DNA from: Saccharopolyspora spinosa NRRL 18395
GTDB lineage: Bacteria > Actinomycetota > Actinomycetes > Mycobacteriales > Pseudonocardiaceae
Direction: 5' to 3'
NCBI RefSeq assembly: GCF_000194155.1
Contig: NZ_GL877878.1
Coordinates: 1,390,351-1,454,350, forward strand
DNA: 64,000 nt
Part shown: piece by piece, positions 45,068 through 53,833 of the stretch
Layout: each line of letters starts with the position of its first letter
Position numbering within the stretch: position 1 is the stretch's first letter
Position numbers and translations under genes: made by a program
Notes under the pieces: generated by a model
The model's input: the letters and a program-made list of their open reading frames with translations, nothing else
The model's database searches: none
What the model was told of the DNA's origin: nothing

Positions 45068-45577
45068 ATGGAGCCGTCTGGGCGCGGTATCGGGGAGCCC
45101 GTGATTCCGGCCCAGCGCATCGCGCCGGGTCCCGGGCAGGTGCTGATCACGGGCGACGTGGTCCGCGACCGGGTGCTCGATACGGCCGATCTCGACGCTC
45201 GCGCGCACATTCGGCAGGAGGTCCGCTACGTCACCCGGCGCCGCCGGGAACTGCACTCGGTGCAGGGAATTCCGCTGCACGAAGTGCTCACGGAAATGCC
45301 TCCGCAGCTCGACGGGCGGCACAAGATGGGGCAGCTCAACGTCATCGTGCTCGCGCTGTCCGAGGACGGTTTCCAGGTCGTGCTGTCACTGGCTGAGATC
45401 GATCCGGAATTCGGCGCCTGCGCGGCGCTGCTGGCCACTCGCTACAACGGGCGTGCCCTGACGCGGCCGACGCTGGTGATGCCCGGCGACGGTCGGGCGA
45501 GCCGGTACGTGCGGGGCTTGTGCCGGTTGAGGTTGCTGAACATCGCACCGGCCGAGCCGGTGATGTCGACCCGGTAG
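45068..45577 (+). CDS. Sulfite-oxidase-fold molybdopterin-domain protein
   Basis: This 169-residue protein starts at ATG 45068 (MEPSGRGIGEPVIPAQRIAP). Segments LITGDVVRDRVLDTADLDAR, YVTRRRRELHSVQGIPLHEV and VIVLALSEDGFQVVLSLAEI, plus RPTLVMPGDGRASRYVRGL, match the small stand-alone version of the oxidoreductase molybdopterin-binding domain. The cysteine that ligates molybdenum in SuoX/YedY is not obvious, so catalysis is uncertain. The frame remains open upstream to 44882 but that part is low quality. Confidence 0.75.
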   Translation: MEPSGRGIGEPVIPAQRIAPGPGQVLITGDVVRDRVLDTADLDARAHIRQEVRYVTRRRRELHSVQGIPLHEVLTEMPPQLDGRHKMGQLNVIVLALSEDGFQVVLSLAEIDPEFGACAALLATRYNGRALTRPTLVMPGDGRASRYVRGLCRLRLLNIAPAEPVMSTR

Positions 45578-45809
45578 TTCATCCCGCCCTGTGGTCTGCT
45601 CGGCGAAAGCCACGCCCGGCAGCAGGTTCGCCGCCGCGATGACACCGCCTGCGGGCCAGGAAACCGCGTCTGCTCAGCAGATCCACCCTTGCCTTTCGTG
45701 CTCGAAGTGCCAGGACTCTAGCCAGGTGGACTGACCTGGACGGGCAGCTCGGATGAACCTGGTGCGGCGGGCGGAGAAACTCCGGCGAATCGAGTGGTGA
45801 GAGGAGACG
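45578..45809. other. Intergenic stretch between converging genes
   Basis: About 230 bp with no recognised gene, repeat or strong hairpin. Confidence 0.4.
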
Positions 45810-46184
45810 TCACTCCTCGCGGCTGAGCGCACTCCAGCGCAACTTCTCCTGCTCGCGCTTCGGCAAACCTGCGACGACGAGGTCGTAGGAATCCTCGATC
45901 ATGTCCAGCACGAGCTGATCGGGCACCGAACCGTCCACGACGACTGTGTTCCAGTGCCGCTTGTTGAGGTGGTAGCCGGGCGTGATGGCCGGGTGTTGCG
46001 CGCGCAGATGCACCGCCAGTTCCGGTTCGCACTTGAGGCTCACCTTCAGCGGATCACCGCCCAGCCTGCTGATCGCGAAGATCTTCCCGGAGACCTTGAA
46101 AACGCTGTTCGCCTCGTCGAAGGGGAACTCTTCGCGCGTCCCGGCCAGCGCGAGGCATGCGTTCTTGAGCTCCTGCGGGGTCAT
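45810..46184 (-). CDS. MmcQ/YjbR-family protein
   Basis: This 124-residue protein has the CyaY/YjbR-like fold signature: TREEFPFDEANSVFKVSGKI, FAISRLGGDPLKVSLKC and the conserved NKRHWNTVVVDGSV near residue 75-90. Members are called DNA-binding MmcQ/YjbR proteins, with little functional evidence. It is monocistronic. Confidence 0.88.
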   Translation of the reverse strand: MTPQELKNACLALAGTREEFPFDEANSVFKVSGKIFAISRLGGDPLKVSLKCEPELAVHLRAQHPAITPGYHLNKRHWNTVVVDGSVPDQLVLDMIEDSYDLVVAGLPKREQEKLRWSALSREE

Positions 46185-46302
46185 GGGTGCAGCGTAGTGG
46201 CCAACCCCGACACACCCTGCCCGGTTAGGGCCGACGAGAAATAATTTCGATCAACACTGAAGCGATAGTGACTATAAGCAATAACAGGCGCGGCTTGAAC
46301 GC

Positions 46303-46341
46303 GGAACCCGCCGCAGGCGCGGCGGCGCTGCGGCGGGTTCC
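46303..46341 (-). terminator. Terminator after sahH
   Basis: Perfect 14-bp inverted repeat GGAACCCGCCGCAG / CTGCGGCGGGTTCC with an 11-base loop, 12 bp beyond the sahH stop. Confidence 0.8.
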
Positions 46342-46352
46342 GGGGAGTTTGA

Positions 46353-47813
46353 TCAGTAGCGGTAGTGGTCGGGCTTGTAGGGGCCGTCGACGTCGACACC
46401 GATGTAGGCGGCCTGCTCCTTGGAGAGCTTGGTCAGCTTCACACCCAGAGCGTCCAGATGCAGACGAGCCACCTTCTCATCCAGGTGCTTGGGCAGCACA
46501 TACACCTGCTTGTCGTACTCACCCGGCTTGGTGAACAACTCGATCTGCGCGATCGTCTGGTTGGTGAAGGAGTTCGACATCACGAAACTGGGATGCCCCG
46601 TAGCATTGCCCAGGTTCAGCAACCGGCCCTCAGACAACACGATGATCGAATGCCCATCCGCGAACACGTACTCATGGACCTGCGGCTTGATCTCCTGCTT
46701 ACGGACACCAGGCGTTTTCTCCAACCCCGCCATGTCGATCTCGTTGTCGAAATGACCGATGTTGCCCACGATCGCCTGGTGCTTCATCCGCGACATGTGC
46801 TCCGCGGTGATGATGTCGAAGTTCCCCGTCGTCGTGACGAAGATGTCAGCGATCTCCACGACATCATCCAGCGTGGTCACCTGATAACCGTCCATCACCG
46901 CCTGCAACGCGCAGATCGGGTCGATCTCGGTCACGATCACCCGCGCACCCTGACCCCGCAACGACTCCGCCGAACCCTTACCGACATCACCATAACCACA
47001 CACCACCGCGACCTTGCCGCCAATGAGCACATCCGTGGCACGGTTGATGCCGTCAACCAGCGAGTGCCGGCACCCGTACTTGTTATCGAACTTCGACTTC
47101 GTCACCGAGTCGTTGACATTGATCGCCGGGAACAACAAATCCCCCGTCTTGGCCAGCTCATACAGCCGGTGCACACCGGTCGTGGTCTCCTCCGTCACAC
47201 CCCTGACCTCACCCGCGATCCTCGTGAACCGCTTGCCATCCGCGGCAACGCTGGCGCGCAGCGTCTCCAGAATGACCCTGTACTCCTCCGGGTCATCCTC
47301 GCCAGCCTGCGGCACCACCCCAGCCGCCTCGAACTCCACACCCTTGTGCACCAACAACGTGGCGTCACCACCATCATCGAGGATCATATTCGGACCCTCA
47401 CCACCACCGAACTGGAACAACTGGTCCGTGCACCACCAGTACTCCTCCAGCGACTCACCCTTCCACGCGAACACCGACACACCCGCAGGCGCCTCCGGCG
47501 TCCCATCCGCGCCCACCACAACCGCAGCGGCAGCCTCGTCCTGGGTCGAGAAGATGTTGCACGACACCCACCGGACCTCAGCACCCAACGCGACCAGCGT
47601 CTCGATCAACACCGCCGTCTGCACCGTCATATGCAACGAACCCGCAATCCGCGCACCCCTCAACGGCTGCGAAGACGCATACTCCCCACGCGTCGCCATC
47701 AAACCCGGCATCTCATGCTCAGCCAACCGGATCTGATGCCGCCCGGCCTCAGCCAACCCCAAATCCCGGACAGCGAACTCCAGGCCGTTGACCTTCTGCA
47801 ACTCGACGCTCAT
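46353..47813 (-). CDS. sahH: Adenosylhomocysteinase
   Basis: This 486-residue enzyme hydrolyses S-adenosylhomocysteine to adenosine and homocysteine, keeping the methyl cycle running. Visible motifs are the NAD-binding [20 protein letters not shown], the substrate region [31 protein letters not shown] and the C-terminal KPDHYRY. The internal insert present in most bacterial SahH is kept. Homocysteine produced here is the substrate of MetE encoded at 29020-31296. The leader contains a strong hairpin-T terminator about 200 bp upstream. Confidence 0.97.
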   Translation of the reverse strand: MSVELQKVNGLEFAVRDLGLAEAGRHQIRLAEHEMPGLMATRGEYASSQPLRGARIAGSLHMTVQTAVLIETLVALGAEVRWVSCNIFSTQDEAAAAVVVGADGTPEAPAGVSVFAWKGESLEEYWWCTDQLFQFGGGEGPNMILDDGGDATLLVHKGVEFEAAGVVPQAGEDDPEEYRVILETLRASVAADGKRFTRIAGEVRGVTEETTTGVHRLYELAKTGDLLFPAINVNDSVTKSKFDNKYGCRHSLVDGINRATDVLIGGKVAVVCGYGDVGKGSAESLRGQGARVIVTEIDPICALQAVMDGYQVTTLDDVVEIADIFVTTTGNFDIITAEHMSRMKHQAIVGNIGHFDNEIDMAGLEKTPGVRKQEIKPQVHEYVFADGHSIIVLSEGRLLNLGNATGHPSFVMSNSFTNQTIAQIELFTKPGEYDKQVYVLPKHLDEKVARLHLDALGVKLTKLSKEQAAYIGVDVDGPYKPDHYRY

Positions 47814-48391
47814 AACTACCTTTCCCTTGCGGAACTATTCATTCGGGCACGACCGTCCAAAGTAGAACGCCCGGACCGTCCGGCAACACGTGTGCTCGGG
47901 CCTGTGCGCGTCAACCGCGGTGCCCAATCAGACGGATTCGAAGTGGCCCGGCTTCAAGCGGACATCGAATGTGAAGGACCGCTCCCGGGCCGGAATCTCA
48001 AGCCACTCATCAAAAAAGACACCTCCCGTAGGAGGCGCCCTTACCGTGATCCTTGAGCCGCTTGCTGAGCGTGGCGGACGAAACGTCCGTTGCAGCGCCT
48101 CTCAGCCCGCAGTTGCGCCGTGTTAGCGCATCGTGTTAGTCAAACCCGGCGTGACCACATTTTGGAACCGCCCCAGGTGTTTGTCAACACGGCTCCAGCC
48201 CACCCCAGCACATGCGCGAAAGCGCACGTCAATCCGAGTTCGACCACGAGCCACCGAACAGTACCAGGCCACACCGGCCGCATCGCCCACGGTCGCGCCC
48301 ACCAACCCCACCACTCCCCCGCGCCACCCTCGACTCGAGCATCTGCGAGCAAGCCACGGCCAGTCGGGCGAACATCGGGCTGATCTCGAAC
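47814..48391. other. sahH leader region and adjoining gene-free stretch
   Basis: Apart from the terminator at 48012-48037 and a small hairpin CGGACG-TTT-CGTCCG (minus strand, near 48075-48090), no gene is supported. A minus-strand frame without a start codon (FFDEWLEIPARERSFTFDV) crosses the terminator and is judged non-coding. No SAM or SAH riboswitch consensus could be matched by eye. Confidence 0.4.
48012..48037 (-). terminator. Intrinsic terminator upstream of sahH
   Basis: On the minus strand: stem CGCCTCC/GGAGGTG closed by a TACG (UNCG-type) tetraloop, followed directly by six T. It is the only classical hairpin plus T-run seen in the window. It either ends a transcript coming from the right or acts as an attenuator in a long sahH leader. 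Confidence 0.75.
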
Positions 48392-48605
48392 ACCACTCGC
48401 CTACGCGCTGGAACACGGGTGGAACGTGATTCTCGACGGCATCCTCAGCTCCAAGCGCTACACCGGCATGCGCGATGAACTCCGCCGGGATCACCTCGGG
48501 ACGACCCACTTCTACTACTTCGACATCTCCTGGGACGAAACCGTCCGACGACACCGTACCCGCGGGCGGCCGGCCTGCTTCTCCGGGCAGGCGTTCGAGC
48601 CGTAA
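48392..48605 (+). pseudogene. Fragment of a P-loop kinase (zeta-toxin/AAA type)
   Basis: The frame gives LAYALEHGWNVILDGILSSK, RYTGMRDELRRDHLGTTHFY and YFDISWDETVRRHRTR, then ends at an unrelated stop. This corresponds to the middle of small nucleotide- or antibiotic-kinase-like P-loop proteins. Walker A and the C-terminal lid are absent. Confidence 0.6.
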
Positions 48606-48740
48606 GCCAGCACAGTCGATGCCGTCGAGATGCACCTACGAGAAGTCCGGGCGGGCGCCAGGATAGGGAGTCTCGGGGTAGTCGACGTCGGCGAATCGCG
48701 TTCGCGTCGGGGCTTCGTCTTGCTGTTCGGCGAAGCACAT
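48575..48740 (-). pseudogene. Short relic of an uncharacterised soluble protein
   Basis: The minus frame reads FADVDYPETPYPGARPDFS, then TAG, then VHLDGIDCAGLRLERLPGEA. A single TAC-to-TAG change interrupts what looks like a conserved N-terminus (DYPxxPYPGxRPxxSyVHLDG). The remainder merges with the antisense of the kinase fragment. Family assignment is uncertain. Confidence 0.35.
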
Positions 48741-48984
48741 GCCGCTACAGCATTTCAAGAGCGCATGAGTGCCGTGCCCCTCCGTCGAAATGCTCCGCAG
48801 GCGGCGACGTGAATTCGCCCTTCGCGCCGATCTCCGCGCGATCCGTTCACGCCGAGACCGATGCTCCCAATTCCTGCGCGGCATTGCGCCAGTCGTCGGA
48901 GCAAGGGCCGTCGCGCTAGTCCGTCAGGGCTATGTGCTGCGCAAACTTGTCAACGGCGAACGAGTTCGCGACCATACTGCCCGC

Positions 48985-49737
48985 GTGAGCGAACTAACAG
49001 CCGAGCAGATCGCCCAACATGCTTACGATGCCGGCTTCCGCGGCAAGGCCCTGACCACGTCGGTGGCGGTTGCTCTCGCGGAGTCCAGCGGGAACCCCCG
49101 CTCCCACAACCCCACCCCGCCAGACGACTCCTACGGTCTGTGGCAGGTCAACATGCTCGGGGACATGGGCCCGGAGCGGCGCAAGCAGTTCGGGCTCGAC
49201 TCGAACAAGGACCTGTTCAATCCGGACGAGAACGCCAAAGCCGCCTACGCGATCTCCAACCAGGGCAAGTCCTTCGACCCCTGGTCGACCTACACCAACG
49301 GGGCCTACAAGAAGCACCTCGACGAAGCCGAGGCTGCGGCCAAGGCGGTCACCGGGAACGGTGGCAAGACCAAGGCGCCGGAGGGCTCCCCTGGTGACGG
49401 TGGTGGGGGCAAGCCCGGCGGCGATGGGTTCAAGGTGGCCCCGGACCAACTCCTCGCCTACACCAAGGAAGCCGACGACATCGCCGGACAGCTGGCAAAC
49501 ACCGGCGCGAAGACCGTGCACTCCGTGACCGGCATCGCCAATGACAGCTTCGGCGCGGTCGGCCAGGAGACCGGCTTCTCCGCCGCCCTGGGCGATTTCA
49601 GCAAGAGCCTGGAAAAGCAGGTCAACGCGACTGGAGCGAACGCGCGCAAGCTGGGCGCCGCGACGACAGACGCCGCGAAGGCCTACCGGGACACCGACGA
49701 GGAATCCGCCAGGGAGCTCAAGAAACTCCTGACTTGA
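48985..49737 (+). CDS. ESX-associated transglycosylase-like effector
   Basis: This 250-residue protein starts at GTG 48985. A lysozyme/SLT-like domain occupies residues 1-120 (AVALAESSGNPRSHNPTPPD with the likely catalytic Glu, DSYGLWQVNM). A Gly/Lys/Pro linker follows, then a helical C-terminus (residues 150-250, QLLAYTKEADDIAGQLANTG to AAKAYRDTDEESARELKKLL) resembling EspC/WXG-like ESX substrates. There is no Sec signal. CATACT ends 6 bp before the GTG with no ribosome site, suggesting a leaderless transcript. It is first of a four-gene run. Confidence 0.78.
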   Translation: MSELTAEQIAQHAYDAGFRGKALTTSVAVALAESSGNPRSHNPTPPDDSYGLWQVNMLGDMGPERRKQFGLDSNKDLFNPDENAKAAYAISNQGKSFDPWSTYTNGAYKKHLDEAEAAAKAVTGNGGKTKAPEGSPGDGGGGKPGGDGFKVAPDQLLAYTKEADDIAGQLANTGAKTVHSVTGIANDSFGAVGQETGFSAALGDFSKSLEKQVNATGANARKLGAATTDAAKAYRDTDEESARELKKLLT

Positions 49738-49752
49738 TCCGAGGAGTCCGAA

Positions 49753-50817
49753 GTGGATGTTGATGACATCGCATCGAGATTCGCCAGCGAATTGTTCACT
49801 CACCAAGGAAAGCTCGAAGGCAAGGTGGGCGAGGTGCAGCGCGCGCAGGCCGCCCTGGAGTCGGCGGCCAACGCCATCCAGCACCAGCGCGAGGCGCATC
49901 AGAAGGCAGCCGACAAGCTGCTGAGCAACTGGGAGAGCGAGGCCACGGATGGTTTCCAGAAGAAGGCGACGAAGTTCGACCAGGACCTCACCGCGACCGC
50001 AGACGCCAGCGCTAAGGGCGCCAAGATCGTCGCGGAGGTCACCAAGGCCCTGGACGGCCGGCATAGCGCGGTCGGGTCGCTCGTCGAGGACTTCATCACC
50101 AAGGCAGGACAGGTCATCCAGGCCGGGGTGGCCGTCGCCGGTGTCGCGGCACCGGCGGGACTGATGCGGGCGGTCGCCGAGGTCGCCGACCTCGCGGGCG
50201 GGTACATCAAGCAGTCCGGCGGCGAGCTCAAGGATGCCCGCGACGAGATGGCAGAGGCGGCGCGGAAACTGCGCGCGCTGCTGGAGGAGGTGGACTCCGA
50301 CGGCGTCGCCGATCCCGAGAAGCAGCTGCGCAAGCCGGGCGAAGACGGTGCTGAGGGCGGCGAGGACGGTCCCGGCAAAGGCAAGGGGTCCAGCAAAGCC
50401 GACGAGATCCTGCACAACGCCGGCAAGCACATCGGCTACCACGAGGGCCCGAACAACCAGAACAAGTGGGGCCCGAGCGGGCAGCCCTGGTGCGCCTACT
50501 TCGCCACCTCGATGTGGCGGGAGGCCGGCGTGGACATCCCGAAGTACGGCTATACCGGGGACGTTTACAAATGGGGCGAACAGCACGGCACCGCATATGG
50601 CCAGCACGACCTGCTCAAGAACGCGCAGCCGGGTGACGCGCTGCTGTTCGGCACCGGCCCCGGTCATGGCCAGAGCGAGCACATCGGGCTCATCGAGAAG
50701 GTCGAGGGCAACAAGATCACCACCATCGAAGGCAACTCCGGCGATCAGGTAGCCCGTCGCACTTACACGCTGCCCAAGGACGCCGACCGGTTCTACGGAG
50801 GGGTGCATCCGAAGTGA
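49753..50817 (+). CDS. ESX-associated CHAP-domain amidase/endopeptidase
   Basis: This 354-residue protein starts at GTG 49753 behind GAGGAG. Residues 1-190 are helical, with a WXG100/LXG-like segment (LLSNWESEATDGFQKKATKF) and an alanine-rich hydrophobic stretch near 120-140. A charged Gly/Glu/Lys linker follows. The C-terminal CHAP domain has catalytic Cys in SGQPWCAYFATSMWREAGV, His in SEHIGLIEKVEG and the ITTIEGNSGDQ strand. It probably cuts peptidoglycan peptides after export through a type VII system. It lies 15 bp after the SLT gene, and its stop overlaps the next start. Confidence 0.85.
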   Translation: MDVDDIASRFASELFTHQGKLEGKVGEVQRAQAALESAANAIQHQREAHQKAADKLLSNWESEATDGFQKKATKFDQDLTATADASAKGAKIVAEVTKALDGRHSAVGSLVEDFITKAGQVIQAGVAVAGVAAPAGLMRAVAEVADLAGGYIKQSGGELKDARDEMAEAARKLRALLEEVDSDGVADPEKQLRKPGEDGAEGGEDGPGKGKGSSKADEILHNAGKHIGYHEGPNNQNKWGPSGQPWCAYFATSMWREAGVDIPKYGYTGDVYKWGEQHGTAYGQHDLLKNAQPGDALLFGTGPGHGQSEHIGLIEKVEGNKITTIEGNSGDQVARRTYTLPKDADRFYGGVHPK

Positions 50818-51113
50818 TGATCATCGGACGTGCGCAGCGCAACGGGGTTTCGGTCGAGGTTGTCCCCGGTGGCGCGCTGCAGTCCCTGGAACTGGCCCCC
50901 GAGGCGCTGGAGTTCGGGGCCGCACGGCTCGCGCGCACGATCGTGGCGCTGGTCCGGGCTGCGGCGGCGAAGGCGAACCGGGCGGCCGGGGAAGCCATCC
51001 GCGCGGAGTCCGGCGAGCTGCACCCGGACGTCCTGGCCGTGTTGGGGCTCCCCCAGGACGACGCGGACGCCGGCACCGACGACACAGCCGCAGCAGGCTC
51101 CTGGAGGCGTTGA
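50817..51113 (+). CDS. YbaB/EbfC-like small protein (first copy)
   Basis: This 98-residue protein starts at ATG 50817 overlapping the CHAP stop (TGATG). It has a short beta hairpin (NGVSVEVVPGGALQSLELAP) followed by a long helix (LEFGAARLARTIVALVRAAA), the YbaB-like pattern common beside ESX substrates in actinomycetes. Translational coupling on both sides suggests a stoichiometric partner, for example a chaperone for the secreted hydrolases (inference). Confidence 0.7.
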   Translation: MIIGRAQRNGVSVEVVPGGALQSLELAPEALEFGAARLARTIVALVRAAAAKANRAAGEAIRAESGELHPDVLAVLGLPQDDADAGTDDTAAAGSWRR

Positions 51114-51535
51114 TGGACGAACGCAGCATCGACGAACTGATCGAGATCGCCGAGGGGATGCCCCGGACGAACGGGCTCGCCGCGGGCTTGGACGCCGTTC
51201 GCGGAACCGCGCGCGGTGAAGGCGTTTCGGTGGCGGTGGACTTGCAGGGGCTGCTGGTCGGACTCGAACTCGACGACCGGGCGCTCGCGCTGGGCCCCGC
51301 GGGGCTGGCCGCGGAGATCTCCCGGCTGAGCAACGAAGCCGGCACGGACTCCCTGCGGCAGGGCATGCTCGCGATCCAGGCCGGGTGCGGTGCGGAAGTC
51401 GCGGCCGCGGTTGGCGACTACTTGATCAGCATCGAAGGCGAAGCCGAGCAACCCGCGCCGGAACCGCCCTCGCGACCTGTCACCTGGGACGACGAGGACG
51501 TCCACTGGGGCAGCACGAAGAAGGAAAGCTGGTGA
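51113..51535 (+). CDS. YbaB/EbfC-like small protein (second copy)
   Basis: This 140-residue protein starts at ATG 51113, overlapping the previous stop. It repeats the same layout: beta hairpin (EGVSVAVDLQGLLVGLELDD), then a helix (GPAGLAAEISRLSNEAGTDS) and a longer C-terminal extension with DDEDVHWGS. It is likely a diverged duplicate of the preceding gene. A strong hairpin follows the stop. Confidence 0.7.
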   Translation: MDERSIDELIEIAEGMPRTNGLAAGLDAVRGTARGEGVSVAVDLQGLLVGLELDDRALALGPAGLAAEISRLSNEAGTDSLRQGMLAIQAGCGAEVAAAVGDYLISIEGEAEQPAPEPPSRPVTWDDEDVHWGSTKKESW

Positions 51536-51541
51536 CCGCTC

Positions 51542-51580
51542 CCCCGGTGACCCGACCGCAGGCCGGTCCGGTCACCGGGG
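51542..51580 (+). terminator. Hairpin terminator after the ESX-like operon
   Basis: Perfect 11-bp inverted repeat CCCCGGTGACC / GGTCACCGGGG, with an internal loop that can itself fold (GACC/GGTC). It begins 6 bp beyond the last stop and faces the convergent DsbA-like gene. Confidence 0.8.
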
Positions 51581-51646
51581 ACACGCCGCGGCGGGGTGCC
51601 CCACGATCCGGCTGACGGGGATGCCGCTCCACTGCGGACTTCGACC

Positions 51647-52258
51647 TCAGCGCGGGATGTACGTGTGCTTGAACTCGTTGAGGTCGGTCCACCCGGTCAG
51701 CAGGTCCACCACGCGCTCGACCGCCTTGATCGACGCCGCCGGGTCCGCGCCCTGCGGCGCGCGGTTGTTCAGCAGCCGGACGAACACGGCCTGGTCGTCG
51801 GCGATGAAGGTCGGCACGCCCCAAACGTTGTGCGAGGCCACGAACTCCTCGTGCTCGCAGCGCACCTTCTCCAGCGCGGCACCGTCGTCGATGCGGGCGA
51901 ACACCGTGTCGGCGGGAACCCCGTGGTCGGCGAGAACGCGTTCGATGGCCGAGCGGTCCTCCAGGTGCAGTCCGCCGTCGTGCCTCGCTTCGAACAGGGC
52001 CCGGTGCACCGCGGGGAACCGGTCCGGGAACTCGTCCCGGACCACCACCCCGGCTTGCAGGGCGACAATTCCGCTGTCCTGCTCCGGCTTCTCCCAGACG
52101 CTGGGCTGGCCTTCTTCGACGTGTGCCTGGCCCAGGGAGAACGGCAGGTACCGGACCTGCCAGTCGGCTCCGGCTGCCTGGCCTGTGAGCAGGTGCTCGT
52201 GTGCGTTGCGGGCGAACGGGCAGCGGTAGTCCCAGGTGACGGCGAATGAAGTGGTCAC
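51647..52258 (-). CDS. DsbA-family thioredoxin-fold protein with a CPFA motif
   Basis: This 203-residue protein starts at GTG 52258. The N-terminal strand TTSFAVTWDYRCPFARNAHE carries a CPFA motif instead of CxxC, so only one redox cysteine remains, as in mycothiol/glutathione-transferring DsbA relatives. The cis-proline loop NVWGVPTFIADDQ is present. It follows the SBP56 gene by 56 bp on the same strand, likely the same operon, and may handle a thiol intermediate. There is no signal peptide, so it is cytosolic. Confidence 0.82.
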   Translation of the reverse strand: MTTSFAVTWDYRCPFARNAHEHLLTGQAAGADWQVRYLPFSLGQAHVEEGQPSVWEKPEQDSGIVALQAGVVVRDEFPDRFPAVHRALFEARHDGGLHLEDRSAIERVLADHGVPADTVFARIDDGAALEKVRCEHEEFVASHNVWGVPTFIADDQAVFVRLLNNRAPQGADPAASIKAVERVVDLLTGWTDLNEFKHTYIPR

Positions 52259-52314
52259 CTTCGGGTCAACATCCTTGTCCTGCTTGGTTGTTCCCCACGA
52301 CCGGAGGAACGGGG

Positions 52315-53736
52315 TCAAGCATGGCAGTACGAGTCCGAGGATGCGTCGCCGCCCTGGAGGCGCACCTGGTGGACCCGCCGCCCGCGGAATTCGTCGCCGC
52401 GCGGGAAGAAGCGCTCGTCCACCGACAGGCCACCGCCGGCGTCCGGATCGGTGTCGATCTTGGCGAACCACGCTCCGACGCCGTCGGGGTAGAACTGGTC
52501 GTCCCACGATCCGTACAGCGAGTTCGTCAGGTAGATGCGCCGGCCGTCGCGGCTGACTTCCACCATCTGCACCCCGCCCGCCAGCGGCTCGTCCGGCGCG
52601 GCCGGGTGCGGAACGCGCCCGGTGATCCCGCCGAGGCGGACCGACCCGGTCTCGCGGGGGTGCGCCGGATCGCTGACGTCGTACTGCTTCAGCTCGCCGG
52701 TGCCCCAGCAAGAGACGTAGAGGAACCGGTCGTCGACGGACAGGTTGATGTCGGTGACCAGCGGTGGCACCGCGCCGAAGGGCTTCAGCACGGGCGGGAG
52801 CTCGTCGGCGGGGGCGGGCTCGGCGGGGATGCTGATCACCTTCTCCGCCTGCCAGTCGCCGCCTTCCCGGTGCCAGCGCCAGACCGACGCGGACAGGTCC
52901 TCGGTGCTGATGACCACGCCAGCGAAGCCCCAGGTGGCTCCGGGATCGTGCGACGGCCGCAGCTCCAGCACCATCTGGTGCTGCGCGCCGAGGTCGACCC
53001 GCTGGAGGTGGCGCCCCTCGGCCAGGTCCCAGAAATGCAGGGCGTGGCCGTACTCGTTGTTCAGCAGCAGTTCCGGGACGACTCCGTCGTCGATCATCGA
53101 GGGTGTGCCCCACTCGCTGGTGATCAGGGTGTTCTGGTTGAGGTGCCACCAGGCGTCATAGGCCAGGTGCTGCGGTCCCCGGTCGGTTTCCCACGCACGC
53201 ACGACGTCGAACGTGTCGTGGTCGAGCACCGCGATCCCGCCGGGCCCGTCGGCTCCGTCGGCGCCGCCGAGGCAGGACAGGTAGATCCCGTCCGGGCCGC
53301 AGTGCAGCGTGTGCGGCCGGGAGTAGCCGGCCTTGGCCGCGAGTTCGCTGGCCGCCACGGTCCGCACCAGCCTCGGCTGGCTCGGATCTGGGTGGGTGTC
53401 GTAGATGTGGATGTTCGACGACCGCAGTCCGGGAAGCAGCAGGTAGCGGCGCTGCAGGCCGTCGGTGTGGTGGCCGGCGTGGGCGAACGCGCTGCTGCAC
53501 GCGTTCCAACCGAAGTGGTGCAGTTCGTCGCCCCGGGTCGGCAGGTCTGCCCAGCCGACCACCTTGCCGTAGGTCGCCGATTCCGGGTCGGTGTCCACGA
53601 CGGTGAGCGCGTCCGGCTGCGCACCGGTCCGGTCGAACGCGACGACGTAGGCCAGTCGTTCGGCGGGCGCGGCGATGGCTTCGCCCGGGCTGCGGTAGAA
53701 GGTTGGATCGAGCTCGTGTTCGGCTGGAGAACTCAT
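52315..53736 (-). CDS. mtoX: SBP56 family protein, probable methanethiol oxidase
   Basis: This 473-residue beta-propeller protein of the selenium-binding protein family shows typical blocks: DELHHFGWNACSSAF, RPHTLHCGPDGIYLSCLG, GHALHFWDLAEGRHLQRVDL, DINLSVDDRFLYVSCWGTGE and the C-terminal LQGGDASSDSYCHA. The histidines in these blocks form the copper site in characterised methanethiol oxidases. The predicted reaction is methanethiol plus O2 to formaldehyde, H2S and H2O2. Unlike secreted bacterial MtoX, no signal peptide is visible. Confidence 0.85.
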   Translation of the reverse strand: MSSPAEHELDPTFYRSPGEAIAAPAERLAYVVAFDRTGAQPDALTVVDTDPESATYGKVVGWADLPTRGDELHHFGWNACSSAFAHAGHHTDGLQRRYLLLPGLRSSNIHIYDTHPDPSQPRLVRTVAASELAAKAGYSRPHTLHCGPDGIYLSCLGGADGADGPGGIAVLDHDTFDVVRAWETDRGPQHLAYDAWWHLNQNTLITSEWGTPSMIDDGVVPELLLNNEYGHALHFWDLAEGRHLQRVDLGAQHQMVLELRPSHDPGATWGFAGVVISTEDLSASVWRWHREGGDWQAEKVISIPAEPAPADELPPVLKPFGAVPPLVTDINLSVDDRFLYVSCWGTGELKQYDVSDPAHPRETGSVRLGGITGRVPHPAAPDEPLAGGVQMVEVSRDGRRIYLTNSLYGSWDDQFYPDGVGAWFAKIDTDPDAGGGLSVDERFFPRGDEFRGRRVHQVRLQGGDASSDSYCHA

Positions 53737-53833
53737 CTCGTCCTCTCGACAGAGCGGCTTCGTTACTCAGCGTATCGGACGCGCAGCGGAACGTTGAGGC
53801 TTTCCGCATCGTAAGAATCGGCACTCGGGCGGC

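Noticed and set aside
46365..48056. 563-codon plus-strand frame opposite sahH
   Set aside because: Antisense of adenosylhomocysteinase and its leader; composition is His/Arg/Leu-rich with no conserved motif.
47940..48100. Minus-strand frame containing FFDEWLEIPARERSFTFDV
   Set aside because: It lacks any start codon after an in-frame stop and runs through the strong hairpin-T terminator, so a coding role is unlikely.
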